Assembly: GCA_011365025.1 (NCBI GenBank)
Contig: RDOF01000031.1
Coordinates: 1 to 31,763, forward strand
From: Candidatus Thorarchaeota archaeon
GTDB lineage: Archaea; Asgardarchaeota; Thorarchaeia; Thorarchaeales; Thorarchaeaceae
DNA: 31,763 nt
Direction of reading: 5' to 3'
The position numbers and the translations under genes were made by a program. The notes beneath the pieces are model-generated. The model ran no database searches and was not told the DNA's origin. It was given only the letters and a program-made list of their open reading frames with translations. Of this stretch, positions 8,178-16,939 are shown in pieces (the first letter of the stretch is position 1; each line of letters begins with the position of its first letter).

Positions 8178-9485
8178 CTAGAGCAGCTCATCAAGAACTT
8201 CCAGTAGCTCCACAACTTCAAGCTTAGAACCTACTGATGAGAGGTCTTTGCCGGTTTCTTCTTCTTCCTCTTTCAATGCCTTGACAGCATCGGAGAAATT
8301 CGTGATACAGAAGGGACAGGACGTCATCAACACGTCAGCTCCTGTTGCAGCGGCCTCCTTGACTCTCTCCTTGGCAGTATCCAAGGCCATATCTGAAAAC
8401 TGAGTCTTGACTCCTCCACCAGCGCCACAGCAGAAGCTGTCCCCTTTGATTCGGTACATCTCACGGAAGTCAATGCCCGGGATGGCACGTAGAACGTCGC
8501 GAGGTCTCTCATACCAAGCCTCTTTGTTCTTCGTAGCATTCCTGCTATCAAGGAGCCAGTTGTCGGATTTATCAAGTATCTCCTTCTCGATAGAGAGTCC
8601 TATGTGTCTTATTGTGTGACATGGGTCATGCCAGGTGACCTTCTTGTTGTATGGCTTCTCAATCTTGAGCTTACCCTCAGTGATGAGCTCCCAAACGAGG
8701 TCAAGTGTGTGCTTCACCTTAAATGGAAGGGGCTTTCCGCTCTGCTTTGGATAATCAACTCTGAAGGTCCTATAGCAGCCAGCACAAGAGAATACAAGCA
8801 TATCAAAGTCTTTGAAGAGATCAAGGTTCTCATTCATCACGGTCTTGAAGATGTCTTTCTGTCCAGTTCTAAGAATGGGGGAACCACAACAGACCTCATC
8901 TGTCAGGATAGTGAAGTCGTAACCTAGCTTCTTGAGAATACTAGCGGTATGTTTTGCGACACCCTGTTGACGATACGCACCAGTACAACCCACATAATAT
9001 GCTATCTTTGCATCTTTATCATCGAGTTTACCATCAAACCAAGCAGTTCTATCACTTCTTGGGTCATGGTAGGGGTTTCTCATCTCCTCATCAAGGACTC
9101 TGTCACCAATAACCTTGTGTCTCTTGAGAGGCTCGACACCCGAATCGATGATTGCAGCTCTCAGCTCCTCAATGACATCTACGGTATCAATGTAGTTTTT
9201 GCATTGCTCAGCGCACAGACCGCAGGTTGTGCATGCCTCAACCACCTCGAGCATCTCTTGACTGGGCTCAAGATCTCCCTCTAGAAAAGCTCGGGCAATC
9301 CACATCCTGCCGCTGTTGAAGTATCCCTCCCAGCCGTAGAAGTTGCCCCCAGGACAAGATAACATCATGCCCGTATACTCCTCATCCTTGCCCTCTCTAT
9401 CGGGCTCGTTTGAGTATGCATACTGGCAGGCACGGCAGTGAATACATCTTGCGTTGATTCTGCGAAGTTCCTCTAAACTAGTCAT
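8178..9485 (-). CDS. CCG-domain Fe-S oxidoreductase subunit (HdrD/GlpC-like)
   Basis: 435 residues. The N-terminal ferredoxin-like part has Cys14, 17, 20 then Cys44 followed by Pro, and a second regular set Cys85, 88, 91, 95 (CTTCGLCAEQC). Two CCG domains (PF02754) follow: 'YYVGCTG...EVCCGSP...SCAGC' and 'HDPCHT...SFCCGAGGG...SCPFC'. This is the architecture of HdrD, GlpC and GlcF/LldE-type subunits that pass electrons from a flavin dehydrogenase to quinone or heterodisulfide-like acceptors. The first cluster is odd: 23 residues separate its third and fourth Cys instead of the usual three. AAAGGAGGC lies 7-8 nt before the ATG. It is 60 nt downstream of the FAD oxidase gene on the same strand and probably forms one complex with it. 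Confidence 0.9.
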   Translation of the reverse strand: MTSLEELRRINARCIHCRACQYAYSNEPDREGKDEEYTGMMLSCPGGNFYGWEGYFNSGRMWIARAFLEGDLEPSQEMLEVVEACTTCGLCAEQCKNYIDTVDVIEELRAAIIDSGVEPLKRHKVIGDRVLDEEMRNPYHDPRSDRTAWFDGKLDDKDAKIAYYVGCTGAYRQQGVAKHTASILKKLGYDFTILTDEVCCGSPILRTGQKDIFKTVMNENLDLFKDFDMLVFSCAGCYRTFRVDYPKQSGKPLPFKVKHTLDLVWELITEGKLKIEKPYNKKVTWHDPCHTIRHIGLSIEKEILDKSDNWLLDSRNATKNKEAWYERPRDVLRAIPGIDFREMYRIKGDSFCCGAGGGVKTQFSDMALDTAKERVKEAAATGADVLMTSCPFCITNFSDAVKALKEEEEETGKDLSSVGSKLEVVELLEVLDELL

Positions 9486-9545
9486 AGCAATCTTGCCTCC
9501 TTTGGAAATTTACATTTTGAAACTTTCGTTGTATCCGTGATTTCA

Positions 9546-11072
9546 TTATTTACCCTCCTCAAGTGGGTTGGGAAGGTCCGTGACCGCTCCCCACGGAATT
9601 GCCAGTCGCCCTGGATGGAGAATGAGGTTTGGATCTAAGAGCTTTCTGAATTTCACCAGCATCTTATAGTATTCTTTGGCTTTGCTAAAGGTATGCGGCG
9701 CATGCACAAAGGGATCGGGCCGATAGTTTATCCATCCCTGCTTGACGAAGCTTTTTGTGGTTTCCAAGTTGAACTCTCGTATCTTGTCGTAGATGCCCTT
9801 CTCAGAGCTGTCAAAACATAGAATTGGCATCACAATGGCTTGACGAGCGTGATCTATCGAGGCGACCCACATTGTCGGTGGAAAGCCATATTCCTCCATC
9901 TTGGCGCAATATTCCTCCATCATTTTGGGGCTCTCCAACCATGGGCAATACCATGTGATGAAAAGGAACCCTGCTTCATAGAGGCCATATGGTACAGCAA
10001 TCAGGTTTGGCTTCTTCAGCCTGGAGGCAATCTGTTTTGGATGAAGGTCCTGTTTCTTGCATACAGTCTTTTTCTCTACCTCATAGGCCTTGTAAGTTTC
10101 ATCGATCTTCTTGAGTGTGAAGTCAAGTTCCTCCTGCGACCAAGCCCATACCTCGGAGTTCATCCAGTACTCGTCGATTCCAATCTTCTCGTAGAACTTG
10201 TAATCGATTGGCACATTAGTCTTGGGCCATCGAGTCATGACCAAGGGCCAGTTTCCTCCCTGCACCATTACAGTATTCTCGGCAATACCCATCTCATGCT
10301 TGCCTATCTCCCATGCAGGTTCAATGATGTGCTCCCAGCTATCGCCTCCGTATGCCACAATGGTCTTGTAGTGAGGGTGGGGAACAAGCTTAATGGCGCA
10401 TTTAGTGATAATGCCCATCGAGCCTTGAGAACCAAGGAACAGACCATCAGGGTTTGGTCCAATACCCCATCGATAGAATGCCTTTGCACCATCGAGGGCC
10501 CATGAGCCAGTTCGAAATATCTCTCCGGTGGGAAGTGCAACCTCTAGACCGATAATCATGTCTGCCTGCGGCCCAAACTTGCCAGTCACCAGTGAGAAAC
10601 CTCGTTCAATAGCATCTCCGAGAATAGTCGCTCCTGGCGGAGCCCCGTCAGGTATTGGAGGCGCCCAGTCAGGGTGTTTTTTATTGAAGATTCTCCATGC
10701 ATCTCCACACCTTACACCAGGCTCTACAGTCATTACTCGATTCTTCTCATCAACCTCGAGTTTGTTCATCCTTGTCATGTCCATTAGGATGCCGCCCGGT
10801 TCGATAGCCGGTAGGGCAAATCCTCCGCTCAGTCCACCTGCAGCTGGTGTTATGGGACTAAGGTTCTCGTTTGCCACAACAAGTATCTTTAGCACCTCTT
10901 CCTTGTTAGCAGGTCGAACAACAACCTCAGGAACCACGGCTTCCAAGCCCATGATGCCCCTTGCCATGTATGAATGGCGAAGTGGCAGGCTATCTGTAAC
11001 GTATTTATCGCCGCAAATAGCTGAGAGTTTGTTCACCACTTCATCGGTGACCTTATTGTATAATTGACTCAC
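9546..11072 (-). CDS. FAD-binding oxidase, glycolate/D-lactate dehydrogenase type (GlcD-like)
   Basis: 508 residues of the PCMH-type FAD oxidase family (PF01565 plus C-terminal FAD-oxidase domain). Residues ~50-230 hold the FAD-binding region with 'VVVRPANKEEV', 'TPAAGGLSGG', 'MTVEPGVRCGDAW' and 'FLGSQGSMGIITK'; the end 'LLDPNLILHPGRL' is the usual C-terminal motif of this family. Members oxidise 2-hydroxy acids (glycolate, D-lactate) or act as alkyl-DHAP synthases; the paired CCG Fe-S gene downstream favours a 2-hydroxy-acid dehydrogenase, though the exact substrate is open. The start is a GTG at 11072 with GGAGGA about 7 nt upstream. The plus-strand frames inside this gene are shadows. Confidence 0.88.
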   Translation of the reverse strand: MSQLYNKVTDEVVNKLSAICGDKYVTDSLPLRHSYMARGIMGLEAVVPEVVVRPANKEEVLKILVVANENLSPITPAAGGLSGGFALPAIEPGGILMDMTRMNKLEVDEKNRVMTVEPGVRCGDAWRIFNKKHPDWAPPIPDGAPPGATILGDAIERGFSLVTGKFGPQADMIIGLEVALPTGEIFRTGSWALDGAKAFYRWGIGPNPDGLFLGSQGSMGIITKCAIKLVPHPHYKTIVAYGGDSWEHIIEPAWEIGKHEMGIAENTVMVQGGNWPLVMTRWPKTNVPIDYKFYEKIGIDEYWMNSEVWAWSQEELDFTLKKIDETYKAYEVEKKTVCKKQDLHPKQIASRLKKPNLIAVPYGLYEAGFLFITWYCPWLESPKMMEEYCAKMEEYGFPPTMWVASIDHARQAIVMPILCFDSSEKGIYDKIREFNLETTKSFVKQGWINYRPDPFVHAPHTFSKAKEYYKMLVKFRKLLDPNLILHPGRLAIPWGAVTDLPNPLEEGK

Positions 11073-11149
11073 TCGATAATCCTCCGTTTTCGATTCATCT
11101 GACCGAATCGTGCCTTGTCGCTAGCGATACGTTGCTGGAAAACACCCTC

Positions 11150-11161
11150 ATAAATAGGCAT
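11150..11161 (-). promoter_or_regulatory. Promoter-like 12-mer upstream of the oxidase operon
   Basis: ATGCCTATTTAT (minus strand) lies about 80 nt before the GTG at 11072 and is repeated exactly at 11507-11518, before the next minus-strand gene. It contains a weak TATA-like core and may be a shared promoter or operator. Confidence 0.35.
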
Positions 11162-11177
11162 CGACTTGACTCAGATG

Positions 11178-11485
11178 CTATTCATCAGATGACTCGCACT
11201 TTTCCCAAAGCTCAGCGCCTTCAGGAATGATCGACAGCATATTCTTGAGGTCTAGAATTGTGTAAACCTTCTTCCTGCCTTCAAGGAGTTTCTCATCGTC
11301 AGGAATCATCTCAAGTGCATTGTTGTAGACCTTCTCTGCCTCGTCCAGTTTCTTTTGCATCTGAAGTATTTGCCCCAAAAGATTCCATACATCGGGATTC
11401 TCACGACTTAGCTAACCAATGACTCACCAACAGCATTGAATTCATCCAATTCCTCATTCGGATTCATCCCTGCGAAATCCCTCAT
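11178..11485 (-). pseudogene. Small TPR protein, apparently frameshifted
   Basis: From the ATG at 11485 the minus strand encodes MRDFAGMNPNEELDEF and then a helix-like NAVGESLVS, ending at TAA 11410-11408. A second frame overlaps the same spot and continues as LSRENPDVWNLLGQILQ, a textbook TPR start, then LDEAEKVYNNALEMIPDD, to the stop at 11178. Joining them needs the gain of 1 nt or loss of 2 nt near 11408-11415 and would give a ~100-residue, one-to-two TPR protein similar in size to the intact TPR gene at 23731-24009. It may be a true pseudogene, a programmed shift or a sequencing error. If the shift is real, the part translatable on its own starts at a TTG (11378). The 5' end fits a leaderless start, with a TATA-like element ~26 nt before 11485. 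Confidence 0.55.
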
Positions 11486-11506
11486 CTACAGATGAAACAA
11501 ATCCAA

Positions 11507-11518
11507 ATAAATAGGCAT
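11507..11518 (-). promoter_or_regulatory. Promoter-like 12-mer before the TPR gene
   Basis: Second exact copy of ATGCCTATTTAT (minus strand), ~26 nt upstream of the ATG at 11485, the spacing expected of an archaeal TATA box for a leaderless message. Confidence 0.4.
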
Positions 11519-11603
11519 TGACACATCATAGGAGCAACATCAAATTTCAGTTCGCCAGAGTACAAGGGTCAAATTCAAGGAGTAATATGCTTGGGGTGTG
11601 TTG

Positions 11604-13367
11604 ATGAGTGAACTCACCATAACTCAGGTGTTGACACTTATCGAATTCATAGCGATCCTGTCGACCATGGCATTATCGCGGTTTCGGAAGTTTAGCATAG
11701 CCCCTCCAATAGTCATCATTGCCACCTTGTCAGCTGTTACGATGGGCTATCTGAATGGCGGAAACCTGAACAACTACTTGATTGCAGCGGTCGCATGCGG
11801 ATGCCTTGCTTATCCCCTGTTATTTATTGGCACGCTTCTCAATGAGTTGCGCCCACCGAAGTCAAGGAGCGATCAGAAGGTATTTCCTAGTAGAATGAAA
11901 TACAGAACAGCCCCGCCTAACGCAAAGAGCTTTGCTTCAATAGGACAAATACTACAGTCAAGGCCGAATCTGATTCATGTTAATTTCGATTCGAAAGCAT
12001 TTTCTCAGGGTGATTCATTCAGGGCAGAAGCCACTGAAATTAGGCTGAGTGACAAAAGGATCACTCATATCGATTTGAAGCAATTCTCTCGCTTTCCAAT
12101 GCTCAGAAAGCTGGATTTGTTTGCAAACCACCCGCAATCAGTGGACTTGGATGACCTTCTTAGCCTCAAGAATCTGGAGGTTCTAGTCTTGGGACTCAAT
12201 CAAATCCAGGAGATAGAACTTGCTCCATTAGAGTCCTTCCGAAATTTGACAGAACTGAATCTCCAGGCAAATCTGCTCGAATCCTTGGATTTGTCCCCTC
12301 TCTCAAAATGCCCCAACTTGGAAAAGCTCTACATACCAGCAAACAAGCTCGAGTCGATAGATTTGAATCCTCTGTCGAAATGTCAAAAGCTGAAAGTCCT
12401 AAGCTTAAGCAATAATCCCTTGAAAGAAATCGACCTTGGTCCTCTCTCAAACTGCTCGGGCCTAGAAGAACTTGACTTCAATGACACTAACATGTCTGAC
12501 ATCGACCTTCGTCCTCTCGCAAATTGCTCCAAACATAGTCATTTGGAGTTTAGTAATAGATGGCTTTTGCTACCAGAGGTAACACCACTCGCCCAATTGG
12601 AGAACCTGACCGAACGTACCTTGAGGCTCCCCTACAAGACGAAGGCCGACCCACTTATCGCACTAATATATCCAAAGAACCCAGTTGTTCAGAAAATTGC
12701 TGTGTGGGAAGAAACTTCGAAGCTGGCCGCCTCTATTGTGAGTGAAGAGGGTTGGGGGTCTTTGTTGAGTCGTATCGTTGAGCGTCAGTCTTCATTTGTC
12801 AACAAACTTGTGACACTTCGCACCCTTGGCTTATCTGAATTGTTTGGATTTGACGGAAGTTTGGCAGAGATTCTGGAATCAGTTCCGTTGGAGCTAGACT
12901 GGGATTCTGGGGTAGAGTATATACGAGAGAAGCTGGGGATGACATTAGAGCAGCAAATGGAAACAGGCGGCCCAACAATTTTCATAGAATTGAATGGCGT
13001 TGCAAGAACAGGCCTAGCCCATCTTGTCCAGAAGATTCTGGAACGAAGATCACAGGAGATCCAACAAACAACGATTCATCTTCGTCCTCGCGACACAGAC
13101 TTGACACCTCTCTGGATTACCTCCTATGGGTTTTCCATTCTGAAAGCAATGGGATTAGGATTTCAGACTTCAATGAGGAACGTACAGAGAATCAGGGATG
13201 AGCTGAAGAAACTAGGTCTTAGACTGAACACAAGCAAAGAAGAAGCGATAGAGGGCGTTAAAATGTCCTATGACATGAGGAAATTCATCCTTGAAATGGT
13301 GGGGCGTAAGCGAAAACACACCTGGTACTACTCGCTAGTTGAAGGCAAAAGACAGGACTTGCTATGA
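11604..13367 (+). CDS. Membrane-attached leucine-rich-repeat protein
   Basis: About 587 residues. Two membrane helices lie in the first ~80 residues (LIEFIAILSTMAL and IAAVACGCLAYPLLFIG regions). Residues ~145-325 hold LRRs of 23 residues with the pattern 'LxxLxLxxNxLxxIDLxPLSxC', at least six in a row, the last ones decaying. A ~240-residue alpha-rich C-terminal region follows that I cannot assign. LRRs give a curved protein-binding surface, so a scaffold or sensor at the cytosolic face is inferred. The ATG at 11604 is preferred over the GTG at 11598, with GGGGTG as ribosome site. The gene is divergent from the TPR gene and followed by a T7 run. Confidence 0.8.
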   Translation: MSELTITQVLTLIEFIAILSTMALSRFRKFSIAPPIVIIATLSAVTMGYLNGGNLNNYLIAAVACGCLAYPLLFIGTLLNELRPPKSRSDQKVFPSRMKYRTAPPNAKSFASIGQILQSRPNLIHVNFDSKAFSQGDSFRAEATEIRLSDKRITHIDLKQFSRFPMLRKLDLFANHPQSVDLDDLLSLKNLEVLVLGLNQIQEIELAPLESFRNLTELNLQANLLESLDLSPLSKCPNLEKLYIPANKLESIDLNPLSKCQKLKVLSLSNNPLKEIDLGPLSNCSGLEELDFNDTNMSDIDLRPLANCSKHSHLEFSNRWLLLPEVTPLAQLENLTERTLRLPYKTKADPLIALIYPKNPVVQKIAVWEETSKLAASIVSEEGWGSLLSRIVERQSSFVNKLVTLRTLGLSELFGFDGSLAEILESVPLELDWDSGVEYIREKLGMTLEQQMETGGPTIFIELNGVARTGLAHLVQKILERRSQEIQQTTIHLRPRDTDLTPLWITSYGFSILKAMGLGFQTSMRNVQRIRDELKKLGLRLNTSKEEAIEGVKMSYDMRKFILEMVGRKRKHTWYYSLVEGKRQDLL

Positions 13368-13388
13368 AAAGATCATTTCTTGGAAGGG

Positions 13389-13395
13389 TTTTTTT
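13389..13395 (+). terminator. T-run terminator candidate
   Basis: Seven consecutive T 22 nt after the LRR stop; archaeal RNA polymerase can terminate at such runs. A short GACTCC/GGAGTC hairpin without a T tract lies further on at 13476-13493. Confidence 0.35.
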
Positions 13396-13579
13396 GGAAC
13401 CTTATCACGTAGTTAAGCTCACAATCATGGCTTTGCGGCGAATCATCAGGGACTTGCCAAATCTAGCCTCTATGTGACTCCTTCTGGGGAGTCTGCCTAA
13501 ATCAATCCTCCAATTTGCCCCTTGCTTCTTCGAACCGGATTGGCGCAGGGTCTACGGTGTAATAGGAGAAACTAATGAA

Positions 13580-14854
13580 ATGACAAGAAAAACATACATC
13601 TTCGCTACTATTTTGGTTTCTATGGGACTTCTACTAGCAAGCATAGGACCAGTGGTTGCTACAGATGAGCTGTGGGTTCAAACCTATGGCGACGCCGAGT
13701 ATCAAGAGTTCGATGGAATGGTCGCACTAGCCGATGGTGGTTTCGCCATGGCAGGTGGCTATCTCGAACTAGGCGAAGAATACTTGGATATGTGGCTTGT
13801 GCGGACCGACTCAACGGGAGCTACGATATGGGAGGAAAAATACACGGACCCTACTCATCTTGCTGAATTGGCTTATGCAATGATTGAAGTAAGCACCGGA
13901 GGTTTCCTTCTTGCAGGTCAGGCTGATGGTGGAACCTCCTGGATTGTCAGAACTGATACTGGTGGAGCTATGGCTTGGAACCAGACCTTCGAAATTCCTG
14001 GAGGAAGTCATCCAAAATCCATCTTTGAATGCAGTGATGGCGGCTTCGTATTTGCAGGTGGCGAAGGTAGTAATGCATTCCTCATGAAAACTGATAGCGA
14101 TGGTACTCATCTTTGGAATCAAACATTCGTGACAGCTTCCGCGGGAGAGTTTGAGGGGAACGAGATACGTGACGTCATCGAGACCAGTGTTGGCGATTTT
14201 GTCATGACTGGAAAAACCTCGGCTTTAGGTGCCTTTGAAGATGATCTCTGGTTGCTCAAGACGAATGAGAATGGGGTCGAGCTATGGAACAAGACCTATG
14301 GGGATTCCGAATGGGACTGGGGACAAGCTGTGATTGAAGTAAGCTCCGGAGGTTATGCCATTGTCGGCACGAACTTCACTGAAGATGGCATCTATGCGTG
14401 GCTATTACGCGTGGATTCCAATGGCGACGAAATCTGGAGCCAGAACTACTTTGAACCTGTTGGTGAATCCTCTTCTCAGAGTGAAGGACGAGATGTCATC
14501 GAATGCAGCGATGGGGGCTTTGCTATCGCTGGAGTAACCACATTAAATGGAGAAGGGAACAACGACATCCTTCTCCTTCGAACAGATAGCAATGGGGGCT
14601 ATGCCTGGCACAAGACCTATGGAGGTGTCTATGATGACTACGGCAAGATCATCGCAGAGCTTGGTGACGGCGGATTTGCAGTAGCTGGAGATATCCGCAA
14701 CGATGCTTCAGGCGAGCAGCAGAACGGAATCCTTGTTGTGTTTGAGGACTCGGCTCCAGTTGGGCCGCCTCCTGATTTGACTCTCATCCTGATCGGGGCA
14801 GGTGCAGTAGTGGTCGTTGTCATTGTTCTTGTTCTCATGAGGAAACGAAAATGA
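13580..14854 (+). CDS. Surface-anchored seven-repeat propeller-like protein
   Basis: 424 residues. A signal peptide (MTRKTYIFATILVSMGLLLA) is followed by seven ~50-60 residue repeats, each of the form 'W..TYG....E......DGGF..AG......WL.RTDS.G...W', then a short linker and one membrane helix ending in RKRK. The repeats recall PQQ/WD-like blades seen in archaeal and bacterial secreted proteins, so a seven-bladed beta-propeller outside the cell is likely. Without further motifs the ligand is unknown. The ATG at 13580 has AGGAG about 11 nt before it; a two-codon frame (ATGAAATGA) overlaps the region just upstream. A strong hairpin terminator follows. Confidence 0.85.
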   Translation: MTRKTYIFATILVSMGLLLASIGPVVATDELWVQTYGDAEYQEFDGMVALADGGFAMAGGYLELGEEYLDMWLVRTDSTGATIWEEKYTDPTHLAELAYAMIEVSTGGFLLAGQADGGTSWIVRTDTGGAMAWNQTFEIPGGSHPKSIFECSDGGFVFAGGEGSNAFLMKTDSDGTHLWNQTFVTASAGEFEGNEIRDVIETSVGDFVMTGKTSALGAFEDDLWLLKTNENGVELWNKTYGDSEWDWGQAVIEVSSGGYAIVGTNFTEDGIYAWLLRVDSNGDEIWSQNYFEPVGESSSQSEGRDVIECSDGGFAIAGVTTLNGEGNNDILLLRTDSNGGYAWHKTYGGVYDDYGKIIAELGDGGFAVAGDIRNDASGEQQNGILVVFEDSAPVGPPPDLTLILIGAGAVVVVVIVLVLMRKRK

Positions 14855-14872
14855 CATATAATTCTCAACTAG

Positions 14873-14915
14873 GGTGAAGGATTCCCGCCTCCAGAAGGGG
14901 CTGATCTCCTTCACC
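14873..14915 (+). terminator. Hairpin terminator after the propeller gene
   Basis: 9-bp stem GGTGAAGGA (14873-14881) / TCCTTCACC (14907-14915) with a 25-nt loop, followed by TTCTTTTCTTTTG. Confidence 0.65.
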
Positions 14916-15083
14916 TTCTTTTCTTTTGCAATCAACTGGCAATGCCACCTATTATATAACAAATAGAGGATTTCGAACCCTCAAAAAGCTTCATGGCGGC
15001 TTTAAAGATTTATGGAACCTTTCTCTTCTCTTGGTTTCTTAATCTCACTAATGGTCATTATATATGCTCCAGAGAAGGCTCAC

Positions 15084-15368
15084 ATGGTGAATAATTTGGA
15101 AGTATCAACAGCACGCATTGATTCGGAATCGGATTGTGAAGTCCCACCAAGCACAGTTCCTCCGCAAATAGAGGATCTTATACTCTGGGCCTTTGGGAAG
15201 TCGATTATTGAATTTGAAGCTACCCTCTTCCACAAGTTCCATCTCCTCTCGGGTGACATTGTCCTGAACAAGAAGGAGTTTCGATGGCATCTTGAGAATA
15301 TGAAGGCAAGAGGACTCGTTTTCTCAAGCGAGTTTGAGGGTGTGCGTTCATGGAGTCGTTACCAATAG
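15084..15368 (+). CDS. Small hypothetical protein, possible winged-helix fold
   Basis: 95 residues from the ATG at 15084 (MVNNLEVS...). An acidic, Pro-containing N-terminus leads into helices ('IEDLILWAFGKSIIEFEATLF', 'NKKEFRWHLENMKARGLV') and a short beta-like end, a layout like a compact winged helix-turn-helix; this is inference from pattern only. A longer reading from the ATG at 15012 would add 24 residues with a hydrophobic stretch. Two TATA-like boxes exist, TTATATAA (14952-14959) and TTATATAT (15058-15065); the second sits about 22 nt before 15084, slightly short for a leaderless start, the first would suit 15012. A strong terminator follows at 15391. Confidence 0.6.
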   Translation: MVNNLEVSTARIDSESDCEVPPSTVPPQIEDLILWAFGKSIIEFEATLFHKFHLLSGDIVLNKKEFRWHLENMKARGLVFSSEFEGVRSWSRYQ

Positions 15369-15390
15369 CAATCAGGGCGAAACTGCTATG

Positions 15391-15420
15391 AAGGAGTGAT
15401 GTTGCCGCTTGTCACTCCTT
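15391..15420 (+). terminator. Hairpin terminator
   Basis: Perfect 9-bp stem AAGGAGTGA/TCACTCCTT with a 12-nt loop, followed by CTCTTTCTTTTTCTG, 22 nt after the stop of the small hypothetical gene. Confidence 0.75.
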
Positions 15421-15560
15421 CTCTTTCTTTTTCTGCGAATAGAATTAGTTGAGGTTTCCTCGATAATTAATGACAGGTCCTCACGCCTCTTCAAATAAGG
15501 CTATAAGCCATTTAACGAGTGCCGCAGCTTGAGGCGTTTATTACGCAATGATGAGGCTTG

Positions 15561-16877
15561 ATGGCTTTGGTCCTTCCAACAGAATCTGTACAATTAGCAG
15601 AGGCCAGACCACATACTGGGTCCTCGGCTCAGCGCACGTTCCTCAGCCTTAATAGTGTTCTATGGCGCCTTGCTATTGTTGCGGGCATTGCCCAATTCTC
15701 TGTCAGTGTCTGGGTATGGACCTTCGCAATCTTTCTGGAACCAATACTTGATCCTCTACGGATTGGGTTGACTTTCTCTGTAGGTTCCCTCGCGGCCCTA
15801 GCAGGTTATCCTGTGTCGGGAGTAATGGCTGATTTCATCGGAAGGAAGAAATCTCTAGTGCTTTCCTTCATTCCTCAGATTGGCGGCTTGTACCTGCTCT
15901 GGACCTATCCAATCTGGCCCGTCGTTCCTGTTGCCTACAGCCTTCATTCCTTTGGCTGGAGCTTCGTCCTAGTAATATCAAGGGCGATGCCCGCAGATCA
16001 CGTAACAAGCGACGATGGACCCAATGCATCGAGGAAGATGACCATGGTGCTATTACCCGCTTTCGTTATGGACGGAATGAGTCCGGCAATTGCGGTGGTC
16101 TTACTAAATATTGGATTCGCTCAGGCATCGTTGCTTGGTTTAGGGGCGGTTCTTGCCATCGCTTCCATGATTGCATCACTAATTCTGGTCAAAGAAACAA
16201 TGCCAGTGCATTTGATGAAAAATGCAAAGAATGGTGGCAGTATCCCCTTGCGAAGTCTCGGTGCCCCATTTTGGAAGTTTACACTGGCAATGGTCGGGTA
16301 CTATGCAGCTTGGGGTATGATGATTCCATATTTTGGAATTCTAAGTGTCAATGACTGGGGAATCAGCCTTGAGTTTTATGGGCTGGCGTGGAGTGCATTC
16401 TCTTTGGTCACAGCCATGTTGATGTACAATCTGAGCGGAATTGCTGGACGCAGGATAAGAAAGGCGTTGGTCCTCAGTCTGATGGCAAATGCTGGCGTTA
16501 TGATTCTGCTTGGCATTGGAACTGGAGTTGTGCTATTCTTTGTTCTCAATGTAGCTTGGTCTATCCCCATCGTTGTCTGGATCTCCACTGAGCGTTTGCT
16601 TTCAATAAATGGCGTTCCCTTGGAGATGAAAGGGCGTGCATTGGGGGTCTTTCAGACAGTGATTTCATCCACAGGTCTGTTTGCAGCTCCTCTAGGCGCA
16701 TTACTCTGGGTCTATTTGGATAGTATGCGTTTCCTCTTCCTCGTTTCGGGTGTTCTAGCGCTTGCTCTGTCCTTGGTTGTTTGGAAATCCATGCTCAGCG
16801 TCGATGTAACCGCTTTCCGACCAAGGCCGAGAGAAAATGAAATTGCACCACCTCTTATAGCACCAATTGCCTCATGA
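15561..16877 (+). CDS. MFS transporter
   Basis: 438 residues with about twelve hydrophobic helices. The loop between helices 2 and 3 has the MFS signature in the form 'GVMADFIGRKKSL' (GxxxDxxGRxx), repeated weakly in the second half as 'LSGIAGRRIRKAL'. This marks a major-facilitator carrier in the cytoplasmic membrane driving uptake or efflux by ion coupling; the substrate cannot be read. The ATG at 15561 is preferred to the TTG at 15558, with GAGG 4 nt before it. It shows no close similarity to the second MFS gene at 28786. Confidence 0.85.
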   Translation: MALVLPTESVQLAEARPHTGSSAQRTFLSLNSVLWRLAIVAGIAQFSVSVWVWTFAIFLEPILDPLRIGLTFSVGSLAALAGYPVSGVMADFIGRKKSLVLSFIPQIGGLYLLWTYPIWPVVPVAYSLHSFGWSFVLVISRAMPADHVTSDDGPNASRKMTMVLLPAFVMDGMSPAIAVVLLNIGFAQASLLGLGAVLAIASMIASLILVKETMPVHLMKNAKNGGSIPLRSLGAPFWKFTLAMVGYYAAWGMMIPYFGILSVNDWGISLEFYGLAWSAFSLVTAMLMYNLSGIAGRRIRKALVLSLMANAGVMILLGIGTGVVLFFVLNVAWSIPIVVWISTERLLSINGVPLEMKGRALGVFQTVISSTGLFAAPLGALLWVYLDSMRFLFLVSGVLALALSLVVWKSMLSVDVTAFRPRPRENEIAPPLIAPIAS

Positions 16878-16939
16878 ATGAATTGACCTTTTCCAAAACA
16901 ATCAGAGTTTTATTTTAGGCGCGCGTCCAGAAATGCACC

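Noticed and set aside
9840..10505. 221-codon plus-strand open frame
   Set aside because: Antisense shadow of the FAD oxidase gene, which has clear family motifs and a ribosome site.
14966..14986. tRNA T-arm-like string around TTCGAA
   Set aside because: No acceptor, D or anticodon stems can be built on either side.
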